Assembly (NCBI GenBank): GCA_045637095.1
Contig: JAZTYX010000062.1
Span: 1 to 35,051, forward strand
DNA length: 35,051 nt
Origin: UMGS1649 sp045637095
Lineage (GTDB): Bacteria > Bacillota > Clostridia > TANB77 > CAG-465
Direction of reading: 5' to 3'
Under the pieces are notes generated by a model. The model had not been told where the DNA came from and did not search any database. It was given only the letters and a program-made list of their open reading frames with translations. The position numbers and the translations under genes were made by a program. How positions within the stretch are numbered: position 1 is the stretch's first letter; each line of letters opens with the position of its first letter. Of the stretch, positions 1 to 9,000 are shown in pieces.

Positions 1-873
1 TTCGTCTATTAGGATGTTATCATGTTTTAGAAGTTTGCTATCTCTAATCTTAAATATTTGTATATATACTTTGTCTTGTACTAACACATAACCCCATATA
101 TCTGTATTGGTTTCATTTAAATTAGATACTTTTTGTTTCTCTGTTACTTTTGCTATCTTTTCTAATCTAGTCTTCAATTCCTGTGCCTTCTCAAACTCTA
201 GATTTTCTATACATTTATCTATTGATGCTATTATATGTTCTTTTACAGTATCTGTCTTGCCATCTAAAAACATTGCTATTTCAGTTAGCATTTTGTTATA
301 TTCTTCTCTTGCAACATCATTTATACAAGGGCCTAAGCATCTTCCTATATGGTAGTATAAACAAGGTCCAACTTTAGCATTACACATTTTGTTTAGGTTG
401 TATTTACATCTCTTTAACGGGAATATTTCACGGATTGTTACAAACAGTTCTCTTAATGCATTTACATCTGTAAATGGTCCTATATATTTAGAGCCATCTT
501 CTACTTTTGTTCTGGTTATATATATTGATGGATATTTATCTTTTACAGTTATTTTTACATAAGGATAAGTTTTATCGTCTTTAAGCATTACGTTATATTT
601 AGGCATGAATTCTTTAATATAGTTACACTCAAGAACTAATGCTTCAAGTTCGCTTTCAGTAACTATATATTCAATATTTCTAATTTTCTCAACCATTTTC
701 TGTATTCTTACAGTTTTGTTAGTTTTGTTAAAATATTGTCTAACTCTCTTTCTTAAAGATTTAGCTTTACCTACATATATTATCTTACCATCTTCATCCT
801 TCATCATATATATGCCAGGATCAAATGGTATTTTTTCTACTATCTCCCTTTTAATGGTTTCTTTAATATCCAT
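1..873 (-). CDS. uvrC: Excinuclease ABC subunit C, N-terminal part (cut by window edge)
   Basis: UvrC is the dual-incision nuclease of nucleotide excision repair, working with UvrA and UvrB in the cytoplasm. I translated the minus strand from the ATG at 871-873: 291 codons stay open to base 1, so the 3' part lies outside the window. The N-terminus carries the GIY-YIG nuclease core (GIY at residues 20-22, then IIYVGKAKSLRKRV), followed by the Cys-containing segment (LKRCKYNLNKMCNAKVGPC) and a UvrB-binding-like stretch around residues 240-265 (FEKAQELKTRLEKI). Family proteins are about 600 aa, so roughly half is visible. A TTGGAGGAAAG ribosome site precedes the ATG. It lies just downstream of spoVG, separated by a hairpin at 895-923, and could be transcribed by readthrough. 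Identity is very secure. Confidence 0.95.
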   Translation of the reverse strand, partial: MDIKETIKREIVEKIPFDPGIYMMKDEDGKIIYVGKAKSLRKRVRQYFNKTNKTVRIQKMVEKIRNIEYIVTESELEALVLECNYIKEFMPKYNVMLKDDKTYPYVKITVKDKYPSIYITRTKVEDGSKYIGPFTDVNALRELFVTIREIFPLKRCKYNLNKMCNAKVGPCLYYHIGRCLGPCINDVAREEYNKMLTEIAMFLDGKTDTVKEHIIASIDKCIENLEFEKAQELKTRLEKIAKVTEKQKVSNLNETNTDIWGYVLVQDKVYIQIFKIRDSKLLKHDNILIDE

Positions 874-894
874 ACTTTCCTCCAATATGTCCAA

Positions 895-923
895 AAGAGC
901 ACGCAAAAAAGGCGCGTGCTCTT
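895..923 (-). terminator. Hairpin between spoVG and uvrC
   Basis: A perfect 10-bp inverted repeat (AAGAGCACGC at 895-904, GCGTGCTCTT at 914-923) encloses a 9-base loop. It lies 15 bases beyond the spoVG stop and about 20 bases before the uvrC start. The T-run after the stem on the minus strand is short (CTCTTTTGG), so termination may be partial and could set the spoVG to uvrC ratio. Confidence 0.7.
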
Positions 924-937
924 ATGACTAAACTAAA

Positions 938-1219
938 TTATTCAACATCAACTGTTTCTTCTGAATCATCAGTTTCATTGTATTTAGCTATTATTGCTGT
1001 TTGAATTGCTTCTCTTGTATCCGTATTGATTGGATGAGCTATGTCTTTGAATTCTCCGTTTGGAGTCTTTCTGCTTGGCATAGCGATGAAAAGACCTTTA
1101 TCGCTTTCGATAACTTTGATGTCGTGTACTACGAATACATCGTCAAATGTTACAGAAGCGATAGCTTTCATTCTGTTTTGAGAAGTTATTTTTCTAACTC
1201 TAACATCAGTAATTTGCAT
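938..1219 (-). CDS. spoVG: SpoVG family RNA-binding regulator
   Basis: SpoVG is a small cytoplasmic regulator, first found as a sporulation gene in Bacillus and later shown in other Firmicutes to bind nucleic acid. The 93-aa product starts MQITDVRVRKI and contains the family stretches ASVTFDDVFVVHDIKVIE, GLFIAMPSRKTPNGEFKDIAHPI and an acidic tail. The frame extends three codons further to a GTG at 1228, but the ATG at 1217-1219 fits the family start and has AGGCGG eight bases upstream, so I chose it. It is the first gene of a transcript that can continue into uvrC. A strong promoter lies at 1253-1280, and a dyad overlaps it. Identity is secure. Confidence 0.95.
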   Translation of the reverse strand: MQITDVRVRKITSQNRMKAIASVTFDDVFVVHDIKVIESDKGLFIAMPSRKTPNGEFKDIAHPINTDTREAIQTAIIAKYNETDDSEETVDVE

Positions 1220-1247
1220 ATTGAACACCGCCTTCCCTTAACTGTTA

Positions 1248-1280
1248 GCCTAATTATACAACAATTTAGGCATAAGTCAA
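1248..1280 (-). promoter_or_regulatory. spoVG promoter with overlapping dyad
   Basis: On the minus strand, TTGACT (1275-1280) and TATAAT (1253-1258) are separated by 16 bases. A 6-bp perfect inverted repeat, GCCTAA (1266-1271 read on minus) and TTAGGC (1248-1253), is centred in the spacer and covers the -10 edge. The promoter call is strong. The idea that the dyad is an operator is inference. Confidence 0.75.
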
Positions 1281-1381
1281 TAGATATTTTTCTATTTTTT
1301 AAGGCGAAAAATGTCGGTGTACTATGCTTGTTTTAAGGGTTTTAAGTTTTTTCTAAATGAAAATATATCTAAAGAATACAT

Positions 1382-1411
1382 AAAAAGAACCAGAAAAATC
1401 TGGTTCTTTTT
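1382..1411 (-). terminator. Rho-independent terminator downstream of the HAD gene
   Basis: A 13-bp inverted repeat, AAAAAGAACCAGA at 1382-1394 and its complement at 1399-1411, has a 4-base loop and U-rich flanks on both strands. It lies 19 bases beyond the HAD gene stop. The A-rich 5' arm and T-rich 3' arm make it potentially bidirectional. Confidence 0.85.
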
Positions 1412-1430
1412 TGTAGTTTTCTTCAATTTC

Positions 1431-2105
1431 TTAAAGAATTTTCATAAGAGTGTCAAAAGTAGGAATTTCAACATCAGGTTTTACATCAAGGCCTTCTACA
1501 CGCGTAAGGTTAAACCCAATCGAAAATACACCAGCTTTATTGGCCATATCTATGTCTGAAATGAGGTCATTTCCTACAAAGACATTTTCTTCGGGATTTG
1601 TTCCTGCAAGCACGCGCTCAATGAATCTCTTATCTGGTTTGGCATAGGTATCATCCCAGGTATAGATATTTTCGAAATAATCAAAAATACCATTATGCTT
1701 CATGTTATCTACCTGTTGCTTCATGAAACCATTGGTAACCAAACAGAGTTTATAGCCTCTATCCATAAGATATTCAAGCGTTTCCTTAACTCCTTTTGCA
1801 AGTTCAGAATGCACCTTGTTATTCTCGCAAATCGCAATGTCTACATCTTCCGGATCAAGTCCGTACTCAAGAATACACGGCACATAATGTACCATTGCAT
1901 TAAGATACAGACCGTATGTCACCTTCTTATTGATGTAGAAATATTTTTGATTATGGAAGAAGTAATCGAGCTGGCTTGCAAAAATCTCGCTTTGTTCTTT
2001 AGTTAATCCTAAATCTGATGCTATGAGTTTTCCTTGCTCTTCACTTTTATGAATCAATATCGTTCCGTCATAATCAAACAGAACCCGTTTGAACTTAGTA
2101 CACAT
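1431..2105 (-). CDS. HAD-superfamily hydrolase, YjjG-like
   Basis: This is a 224-aa cytoplasmic phosphatase of the HAD IA type. The four HAD motifs are visible: the nucleophile FDYDGT (Asp at about 11 and 13), LVTNGF, the Lys of KPDKRF, and the acid pair of GNDLISDIDMA. A helical cap domain lies between motifs I and II. Overall pattern, with VTNGFMKQQ and the AKPDKRFIE spacing, resembles YjjG-type nucleotide 5'-monophosphatases, but the substrate cannot be told from sequence. AAGGAGGTACTAAA precedes the ATG. It is a single-gene unit with its own promoter (2138-2166) and is flanked by terminators. Its GC content is visibly higher than the neighbours (25 of 60 bases in the line at 1801), which hints at acquisition. 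Confidence 0.85.
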   Translation of the reverse strand: MCTKFKRVLFDYDGTILIHKSEEQGKLIASDLGLTKEQSEIFASQLDYFFHNQKYFYINKKVTYGLYLNAMVHYVPCILEYGLDPEDVDIAICENNKVHSELAKGVKETLEYLMDRGYKLCLVTNGFMKQQVDNMKHNGIFDYFENIYTWDDTYAKPDKRFIERVLAGTNPEENVFVGNDLISDIDMANKAGVFSIGFNLTRVEGLDVKPDVEIPTFDTLMKIL

Positions 2106-2137
2106 TTTAGTACCTCCTTGCTATATATTGGATTTGT

Positions 2138-2166
2138 ATTATAACATAGATATGCTAAAATTTCAA
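2138..2166 (-). promoter_or_regulatory. Sigma-A type promoter of the HAD gene
   Basis: On the minus strand, TTGAAA (2161-2166) is followed after exactly 17 bases by TATAAT (2138-2143). The expected start site is about 25 bases upstream of the AAGGAGG ribosome site. Confidence 0.8.
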
Positions 2167-2180
2167 CTTTTATGTATACT

Positions 2181-2212
2181 AAAAGAGTACTAAATTACTT
2201 TAGTACTCTTTT
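2181..2212 (-). terminator. Terminator of the pilin-like gene
   Basis: A 14-bp inverted repeat (AAAAGAGTACTAAA at 2181-2194, complement at 2199-2212) with a 4-base loop lies 14 bases past the stop codon of the pilin-like gene. T-rich on both sides, so possibly bidirectional. Confidence 0.8.
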
Positions 2213-2226
2213 TACGTCATATTTTG

Positions 2227-3996
2227 TTATAAGCTTACATTATATGAACCATCTGCTTGTTTAGTTAATTTTGCTCCCGGTGCTAATGTTACAACTGTAC
2301 GAACACCTCGTGTTACCGTAGCTTGCCCACCCAAAGAGCTTGCAAAATAATTCAAATCAGATATGTAATCAAAATCAAATGTTAATAAACCATATGTTGG
2401 ATAACTAGTATTAGCATTTATCATAATTTTTCCTAACCAATACGAATCGTTTCCTATCATTTGGAATACTTTAGATTCCATATTCATTTTTCTTTGTATG
2501 TCAAATTGGAATGCGTTGTTTTTTAATGTAGTAATAGTTCCAGATGTTGCTTTTGGTATTACATGCCATGTACTTGTTGCTACATCATAATATGTAAAAT
2601 CTGTTTTATGTGGTTGATACAAACTACCTGTTTTAGTTTCACCGTTTTCTACATAAGAATATGTAGGATAATTAGTAGTATTCCATGTATATGTTATCTC
2701 TGGTCCATCAGGCATTGGTTCATCGGTTAATGATACTATATCTTCAGGCACTATACTTCTTGATGCTATACCTATTGTTCCGTCGTGATAACCTGTAGCT
2801 GCATTTTGAACAGCCGCTAGAGCTGAATCAAATCCAGATTTGCCATAGAAAGACAAGTTAGAGCCATGTGGATTTTGTGCAGACATTAATAGTATTCTGC
2901 CTTGTTCATCTACACCAAGTAATTTCCATCCACCTTTATATGATGTACTGCCTACGCCGTTAGGCATGTAGTTTACTGTTGAGCCTATTTCATATGATTG
3001 AGTCGCATCAACTAATTCAAGTTTAGTTATTAGTCCTGTTCTAACTGTTGTTCTCTTCTTCCAATTTCCAACTAATGTTTTTTCTGTAACAGTTTCTTTT
3101 GGAGCTTCGCTTGTTGCAACAAACAAGCTATCAAGCAATAACACTTTTGTTCCATCAAGAGAACCCATAATAGCTCCACCTGAACCCATAGCCATTAAAT
3201 AACCGTTTCCAGAATAATCTAAATAATCCATTATTTCTGTTCCTTGAGTATCCGATTGCATTTCTACATAATTTTTATTAAATAATAACACTGTGTCCTC
3301 AGGAATATTGCCAACAGAATACTGGCCTAGAGTGTCTAGTGTATATTCAACATCCATTTTTAAGCCTTTACCTTGAACAAATTGACAAGTATAAACCATA
3401 CCTTGTTCATCTGTTACTGTTTTACCATCATCAGAAAAAACATATCCATAATCATCTGCGATAGTTGCATAATCTATACGACCAGGTTCTACCGTACCCA
3501 TAAAGAATAGATCGTCTTTAATTTTCTCTGGCATTGGTACGCCCATCATTGCTTCTACTGTCGCTCCAGACATAACCATGTCCATTGAACCATCTTTATA
3601 AAAAGCGTAGCCTACTTTTAGTCCATCATATTCGCCAAGATAAACTTGTTTATAATAGAAGCCATATTCGTTTAATTGAGGTACTGCTCCATCTATAACA
3701 TTAACGCCCTTATCTGTTACTTCAAATGTATAATCATCTTCATAATCTTTAAGTTTATCTAGCACTGCGTTCTTAAGAGCATCGCCTCTTAATCCGTCCA
3801 TAAATGCATCTGCCCAAACAATAGATGCATATTGTTCAACTTGAGCTCTATTTGTTTTTCCTGTAGCTTCTGATGCTTTATTTATTATTCCTGAATTAGA
3901 TAATGTAATAACAACGCTTGCTGCAAGTATTATCATTACTATAATCGTTATTACTAAAACAATTAAGGATATACCCTGTTTATTTCTTGTTTTCAT
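2227..3996 (-). CDS. Large type IV pilin-like (pseudopilin) surface protein
   Basis: The 589-aa product starts with a class III prepilin leader: a short basic segment ending KQG, then the hydrophobic helix ISLIVLVITIIVMIILA, residues 9 to about 32. Cleavage would be after Gly8 by a prepilin peptidase. The usual Glu at mature position 5 is missing (Val instead). The rest is a long polar, Thr/Ser/Tyr-rich region predicted outside the membrane. The C-terminus has RGVRTVVTLAPGAKLT, which resembles the GVRPVVSL ending of many uncultured-Clostridia surface proteins. No pilus assembly ATPase, PilC or prepilin peptidase gene is nearby. It has its own GGAGGAAACAAAAG ribosome site, and follows two tiny genes on the same strand. 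The ligand or role is unknown; a minor pilin or a membrane-tethered surface protein are both possible. Confidence 0.75.
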   Translation of the reverse strand: MKTRNKQGISLIVLVITIIVMIILAASVVITLSNSGIINKASEATGKTNRAQVEQYASIVWADAFMDGLRGDALKNAVLDKLKDYEDDYTFEVTDKGVNVIDGAVPQLNEYGFYYKQVYLGEYDGLKVGYAFYKDGSMDMVMSGATVEAMMGVPMPEKIKDDLFFMGTVEPGRIDYATIADDYGYVFSDDGKTVTDEQGMVYTCQFVQGKGLKMDVEYTLDTLGQYSVGNIPEDTVLLFNKNYVEMQSDTQGTEIMDYLDYSGNGYLMAMGSGGAIMGSLDGTKVLLLDSLFVATSEAPKETVTEKTLVGNWKKRTTVRTGLITKLELVDATQSYEIGSTVNYMPNGVGSTSYKGGWKLLGVDEQGRILLMSAQNPHGSNLSFYGKSGFDSALAAVQNAATGYHDGTIGIASRSIVPEDIVSLTDEPMPDGPEITYTWNTTNYPTYSYVENGETKTGSLYQPHKTDFTYYDVATSTWHVIPKATSGTITTLKNNAFQFDIQRKMNMESKVFQMIGNDSYWLGKIMINANTSYPTYGLLTFDFDYISDLNYFASSLGGQATVTRGVRTVVTLAPGAKLTKQADGSYNVSL

Positions 3997-4064
3997 CTTT
4001 TGTTTCCTCCTATATAACTGTATAAATTTTATTATATATTTTTCTGTTTTGTCAATAATTTTTG

Positions 4065-4133
4065 CTATATTTTGAATATGCTTTTTAATATATATTTCAT
4101 AAATCCCTTTGGTTTACATACAACAATTTTCAT
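4065..4133 (-). CDS. SpoVM-like 22-aa amphipathic peptide
   Basis: I read a 22-codon frame from the ATG at 4131-4133 to a TAG at 4065-4067, with AAAGGAG nine bases upstream. The product begins MKIVVCKPKGF and ends KSIFKI. Against Bacillus SpoVM (26 aa) an ungapped alignment keeps Lys2, Lys7, Phe11, Ile15 and a basic residue at 17, with the helix-breaking Pro one position earlier (8 rather than 9). SpoVM is an amphipathic helix that sits on the convex forespore membrane and anchors the SpoIVA coat base. The gene lies 15 bases after the 50-aa membrane protein gene. The match rests on a few residues over a short peptide, so a different small membrane-binding peptide remains possible. Confidence 0.5.
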   Translation of the reverse strand: MKIVVCKPKGFMKYILKSIFKI

Positions 4134-4148
4134 ATAAACATTCTCCTT

Positions 4149-4301
4149 TCAACATAGTAGCCATATAAAGCCAAACACCATAAGCACTGCAGCTACTATT
4201 AACACCCATAGCCATAATGGTAAGAATAATGTTATTACAGCACCTATTCCAAACGCTATTAAAAAGAGACCTATTGTTTTTCTAAATGCCCCTACAAACA
4301 T
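4149..4301 (-). CDS. Small two-helix membrane protein (50 aa), function unknown
   Basis: A 50-codon frame runs from the ATG at 4299-4301, eight bases after a clear AAAGGAGG. It begins MFVGAFRKTIGLFLIAFGIG and consists almost entirely of two hydrophobic segments, about residues 9-25 and 29-48, joined around a single Pro (LFLPLWLW), ending WLLC and a TGA. It looks like an integral hairpin membrane protein. Similar tiny glycine- and tryptophan-containing proteins are common in Clostridia without assigned function. It is the first gene of the cluster with the SpoVM-like peptide and the pilin-like protein. The good ribosome site, the open frame and the tight spacing argue that it is real. Confidence 0.65.
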   Translation of the reverse strand: MFVGAFRKTIGLFLIAFGIGAVITLFLPLWLWVLIVAAVLMVFGFIWLLC

Positions 4302-4412
4302 ATATCCTCCTTTACTTATGAGCTTTATTGTAGTAAAATACTTGTAGTCTAAAACTTAATATATACTATGTAAATCCCAATCTTTTGTGATAAAGATATA
4401 TAAGGAGATATT

Positions 4413-5084
4413 ATGAAATATAAATTATTAAATAAAGAAGAAATAGAAAGATGTTTAGATATACTAAATAAAACTTATCCAACACCGATGTGTGGATTAG
4501 ATTACAATACACCATTTGAACTTATGCTATCTTTAATTCTAGCAGCACAATGTACAGATGAACGTGTAAATAAGATACGTCCTATTCTTACAGAAAAATA
4601 TCCAACACCTGAGACTATATCTAAACTTACTAAAAAAGAAATATATGAAATAATTAAATCTTGCAGTTTCCCAAATAACAAAGCAAGCCATATTTTAGAA
4701 GCAAGTAAAATGCTAGTAGAAAAATACAACAGCACTGTACCTAACACTATGAAAGACTTAACTACACTACCTGGTATAGGAAGAAAAAGTGCTAACATTA
4801 TATTACTTGAATGTTTTGGAATTGTAGAAGGAATTGCAGTAGATACGCATGTTACTAGAATAACTAAAAAATTAGGTCTTACAAACAATACAGAACAATT
4901 AAAAATAGAAAAAGACTTAATGAAAAGAATCCCTAAAGATAAATGGGAAATTATTAACCACACTATAGTAGAACACGGGAAGAAAATATGTATAGCTAGA
5001 AAACCAAAATGCACAGAATGTCCTCTTACTGAAGTATGTCGTGAATACAAGAAAACAGAAAACAGTAAAACACATCAAAGTTAA
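4413..5084 (+). CDS. nth: Endonuclease III (DNA glycosylase/AP lyase)
   Basis: Nth removes oxidised pyrimidines from DNA and cleaves the abasic site in base excision repair. The 223-aa protein has the usual length. The helix-hairpin-helix motif reads LPGIGRKSANIIL with the catalytic Lys, the catalytic Asp is in VDTHVTR, and the [4Fe-4S] ligands follow the Cys-x6-Cys-x2-Cys-x5-Cys spacing near the C-terminus (CIARKPKCTECPLTEVC). Start ATG at 4413 has AAGGAG seven bases upstream. It is the only plus-strand gene in the left half, divergent from the small membrane gene and convergent with the long dxs operon. A terminator hairpin overlaps its last codons. Identity is secure. Confidence 0.96.
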   Translation: MKYKLLNKEEIERCLDILNKTYPTPMCGLDYNTPFELMLSLILAAQCTDERVNKIRPILTEKYPTPETISKLTKKEIYEIIKSCSFPNNKASHILEASKMLVEKYNSTVPNTMKDLTTLPGIGRKSANIILLECFGIVEGIAVDTHVTRITKKLGLTNNTEQLKIEKDLMKRIPKDKWEIINHTIVEHGKKICIARKPKCTECPLTEVCREYKKTENSKTHQS

Positions 5085-5099
5085 TTTGGTGTGTTTTCG
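5067..5099 (+). terminator. Bidirectional terminator between nth and the dxs operon
   Basis: AAAACACATCAAA (5067-5079) pairs with TTTGGTGTGTTTT (5085-5097) around a 5-base loop that contains most of the nth stop codon. A/T runs flank both sides, so it can end nth on the plus strand and the ten-gene operon on the minus strand. Confidence 0.85.
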
Positions 5100-5117
5100 T
5101 TTCTACATTATAACATA

Positions 5118-6005
5118 CTATACATTATCTAAATTAAAATTAGGTACATACTCCTCTTCGTGTTCTCCTAATTCTTGAATGTAACCATTTTCTAGACCTA
5201 GTTCAAATAAATAGTCTTCTACTTCTTCTAGTTCCTCTTTAGTAATCTTTCTATTTATTTCTTCATATTTATTAGCTTTATGCGTTGGAAAATATTGTGC
5301 CATAACACTTATTATTTGTTCCTCTCCTAGATTTTCTTTTATCCATTTTAGGACACCTTTTGTGTTTTCCACCATATTAGGAAGTATCATATGACGAATA
5401 ACAAGACCGGATTTCATTATTCCATTTTCATCTATGTTGTCTTTTATTTGCCTTCTCATTTCCAATATTGCTTCTGTTGCATGTTTGAAATAGTTTGGTG
5501 CATTAGAATATTTTTTAGCATACTCATCATTTACATATTTTAAGTCCGGAAGATATATATCTATATATCCTTCTAATTCTTTTAACACTTCTATATTTTC
5601 ATAGCCACCACAGTTATACACTATTGGTATGTTTAATCCTTTTTCTTTTGCTAGGATTATTGCCTCCTTAATTTGTAATGCATACATTGTTGGTGTTACA
5701 AGATTAATGTTTAGTACTCCTCTTTCTTGTTGCTCTAACATTATTTCTGCTAAGCGCTCTATCGTTATTTCTTTACCATACATTCCACTACTTATTTCAT
5801 GATTTTGGCAATATACACATTTAAGATTGCAACCTGTAAAAAATATTGTTCCTGAACCTTTAGTACCACTTATACATGGTTCTTCGTAATTATGTGTGCT
5901 TACCAAAGCTACTTTTATTTTATCTGTAGCTTTGCACACACCTGTTTTTCCTTCTAGTCTATTTACGCCACACTTATGTGGGCATAACATACATTTGTCT
6001 AACAT
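5118..6005 (-). CDS. Radical SAM protein, PflX / pyruvate formate-lyase activase homologue
   Basis: The 295-aa product contains the radical SAM cluster CNLKCVYC (Cys-x3-Cys-x2-Cys, about residues 59-66), preceded by FFTG and followed by QNHEIS, and an N-terminal Cys-rich segment CMLCPHKCGVNR. This arrangement fits the PflX branch of PflA-like proteins, which reductively cleave S-adenosylmethionine; no glycyl-radical enzyme gene is nearby, so its target is unknown. Its ATG immediately follows the addA TAG with no gap, and AAAGGTG inside the addA end serves as ribosome site, which suggests translational coupling. It is the last gene of the dxs operon. The 3' end is marked by the terminator at 5067-5099. 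Confidence 0.85.
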   Translation of the reverse strand: MLDKCMLCPHKCGVNRLEGKTGVCKATDKIKVALVSTHNYEEPCISGTKGSGTIFFTGCNLKCVYCQNHEISSGMYGKEITIERLAEIMLEQQERGVLNINLVTPTMYALQIKEAIILAKEKGLNIPIVYNCGGYENIEVLKELEGYIDIYLPDLKYVNDEYAKKYSNAPNYFKHATEAILEMRRQIKDNIDENGIMKSGLVIRHMILPNMVENTKGVLKWIKENLGEEQIISVMAQYFPTHKANKYEEINRKITKEELEEVEDYLFELGLENGYIQELGEHEEEYVPNFNLDNV

Positions 6006-9000
6006 CTATTTCACCTTTACCATTTTGTTTAAGGCAAACGAATAAATATATACTTCATCTACCTCTTTGTTATAACATACGTTTATAGCGCGCCTATACA
6101 CTTCTAATTGGATTTTATATCTATCTATGAGTTCTTTATCCTCTTTTACAGAATCCGTCTTAAAATCTATTATAACGCATTTGTCATCCTTTGTTTCTAT
6201 ATACATATCTATAACACCTTGAATTAATGATGGAGCTTTTAATGGTTCTAATCCATCTATATCTTTAAGATCATTTTCAAAAACAAATTCTAATTCGTGT
6301 TCTACTCTTTTAGCACCAGTAATAAGGTCTTTTAAGAAGGTTGTATATAACTTATGTATTTGCTCTATTGCTCTTGGTATATTTATTCTTCCTTCTATAC
6401 CCATTTCTTTTACAAGCACATGCATTAATTCTTTAATACTGTCTTTGGTTACATTAGTATAATCTAAATGCTCTATTACAGAGTGCATAAATGTACCATA
6501 ACTTGCTCCTGTAACTTCTGTTTCTAATACTAGTGGTTTTAATTCTGAAAGCATATATACACCATTCTCTTTATCACTTAATTTTGTTGCTGTATATTTT
6601 TGTTCTACATCTATTTCATGTGAATATGTATATAATAATTTTTCTTTTAATCTTTCTTTTTCTTCTCTATTTTCTGTTATACCTAATTCTTCTACTTTAG
6701 CCTTAAACTCATCTAGCTTACTAAACTTTCTATCTATTTTTTCATCATCATCTTTTGGCATAACCATTTTAACATTATATCTTTTTATATCTATATGTTT
6801 TGCTTTTTCATATACCGCTTGAAGTATACATTTTAGATGACAGTTATGTTCAAAAGCCACTGAATCTGGAACTTTACCATCTACAAACAACATCTTCTCA
6901 CAATAATGATCTAATGTTTTATTTACTATTCCTGTAATTATTAACTTCTCTTTTGCACGAGTAAATGCAACATAAAGAAGTCTTAATGCTTCTGAACGAA
7001 GTCTATTTCTTGTGTTTTGTTTTATTACTTGTTTAATTATTGACGGATACATAACGCCAGTAGATTTATCTAAAATATCTAGCCCTATACCTAGAGTATT
7101 ACTTGTTAATATCTTATCTCCTAAATCCAGTTCGTTATATTTGCTTGTTGTATTAGCTATAAATACTACTGGGAATTCTAGTCCTTTACTCTTATGCATA
7201 GTCATAATCCTTACAACATTTTCATTTTCACCAAGCATCTTTGGACTATCTCCAGCAGATTCTTTTTTCTTTAATGTATCTAAATATTTAAGTACTAAGT
7301 AAAGACTTGTTACATTTTCTGCTTTTTCGTAATCTGCTATTATATTTACAAATGCATCTAGGTTAGCACATTTCATTGTTCCTGCTTTTTCAAAACGCAT
7401 TGCTTCATATATACCCGTTTCATCATATAGCTTTAATAATACTGTCGCCAATGGATATGTTTTTACATATCTTCTAAATCTATCTATTAGCTCTAAAAAG
7501 CTAGTTATTTTATCTGAAATTTCTTGCTCTTTTTTATCTTGTTCTAAATACTTATTAAGCGAACCATAAAGAGAATATTTTGTATTTCCTTTTCTTATTT
7601 TAACAAGTTCATCTAGATTAAATTTACCTATTATACTGTAAAGCACACTTGCTAAAGATATATCGTCTTCTATGTTATTTAATATCTTTAAGAAGGATAT
7701 TATTAAAGATATTTCATCCGATTTATAGAAGCCGGTTTTAGCATCTGTATATGTTGGAATGCCTGCTTTAGATAATACATTTTGCACTATACTTGCTGTT
7801 TTTTCTACCTTACTCATAAGTATAACTATATCTTTATACTCGCATTTTCTGTACTCTTCTTTCTTTAGGTCGTATACTTTGAAGTCTCCAGCCATTAGCT
7901 CTCTTATTCTATTTACTATTGCTCCAGCTTCTAATTCTAAAGAAGATAAGTCTGTTACAACATCTTCTGCTTGCTCATCATCTTCAGCTTCAGCATCATA
8001 GACTTCCTCATCTGTATCTTTTTCTACTATATGTAGTTCTGCTTTATATCCTTCGTCTAGTGGGTATGCAGCTCCTAATACAAGTTCTTCTTTTTTACCA
8101 TAGCTTGCACCACCAAATGTTTCAGACATAAGTTTTCCAAACACTTCATTTGTGCTGTCTATTACTTCTTTTCTACTTCTAAAGTTTTGTGCAAGAAGGA
8201 TTTTTGCTTCATTTAATTCTTCTTTATCTCCTTCATACTCTATTTCTTCTAACCTTGCATATTTTGCACTAAATAATTCTGGAGCAGCATTTCTAAACCC
8301 ATATATACTTTGCTTAACATCTCCAACCATTATTACATTATTTTCTTTAGCAATACTCATTAAAATGGTTTCTTGTATGTCTGATGTATCTTGATATTCA
8401 TCTATATATATTTCGTCAAACTTTTCTATATATTTTTTTCTTGTTTGTTCATTTTCTAAAGCCTCTAACGTTAAATGTTCATAATCTGAGAAGTCTATTA
8501 ACGCTTTTTCGTGTTTTGCTAAAGAGTATTTTTCGTCTACTCTTTTAATTATATCTTTATACCAATTAGCATAAATAAGACTTGCATTTAGCTCTTCTAA
8601 TATACCTTTTGAATCTTTATATATTAACTTAGTAACTATATTTTTAAGTTTCTTTGCACAGCTATTTCTAACAGCAGAAACTTCTTTTTTAAGCTCTTCA
8701 TCTGGCACAGACTTTCTTGGTAGTTGTGGTAAGCTTGTTAACTCATCTCGCATAGCATATATTTCATCAAAAGTCTCTTTCATATATGCTCTTTTAACTA
8801 TTGCAAGAATATTTTCTAATGCTTCTTTTCTAGTCTCAAAATCTGAAACAGAATCTAATTTATCTATTACTCTTTCAAGATTCATTATTTCTATTTCTAA
8901 TGTGTTTTTAATACTCTTAACTACTTCGTGTCCAAAGTCTATTTCTATTAAGTCTTTAACAGTTTCACTAGATACAGAATATGTCTTAGTTATATTATTT

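Noticed and set aside
1220..1228. GTG start for spoVG three codons upstream
   Set aside because: It lies directly against the AGGCGG that serves the ATG at 1219, and the family starts at MQITDVR.
4502..5050. Minus-strand frame of 182 codons inside nth
   Set aside because: Opposite strand of a secure nth gene; no recognisable product.
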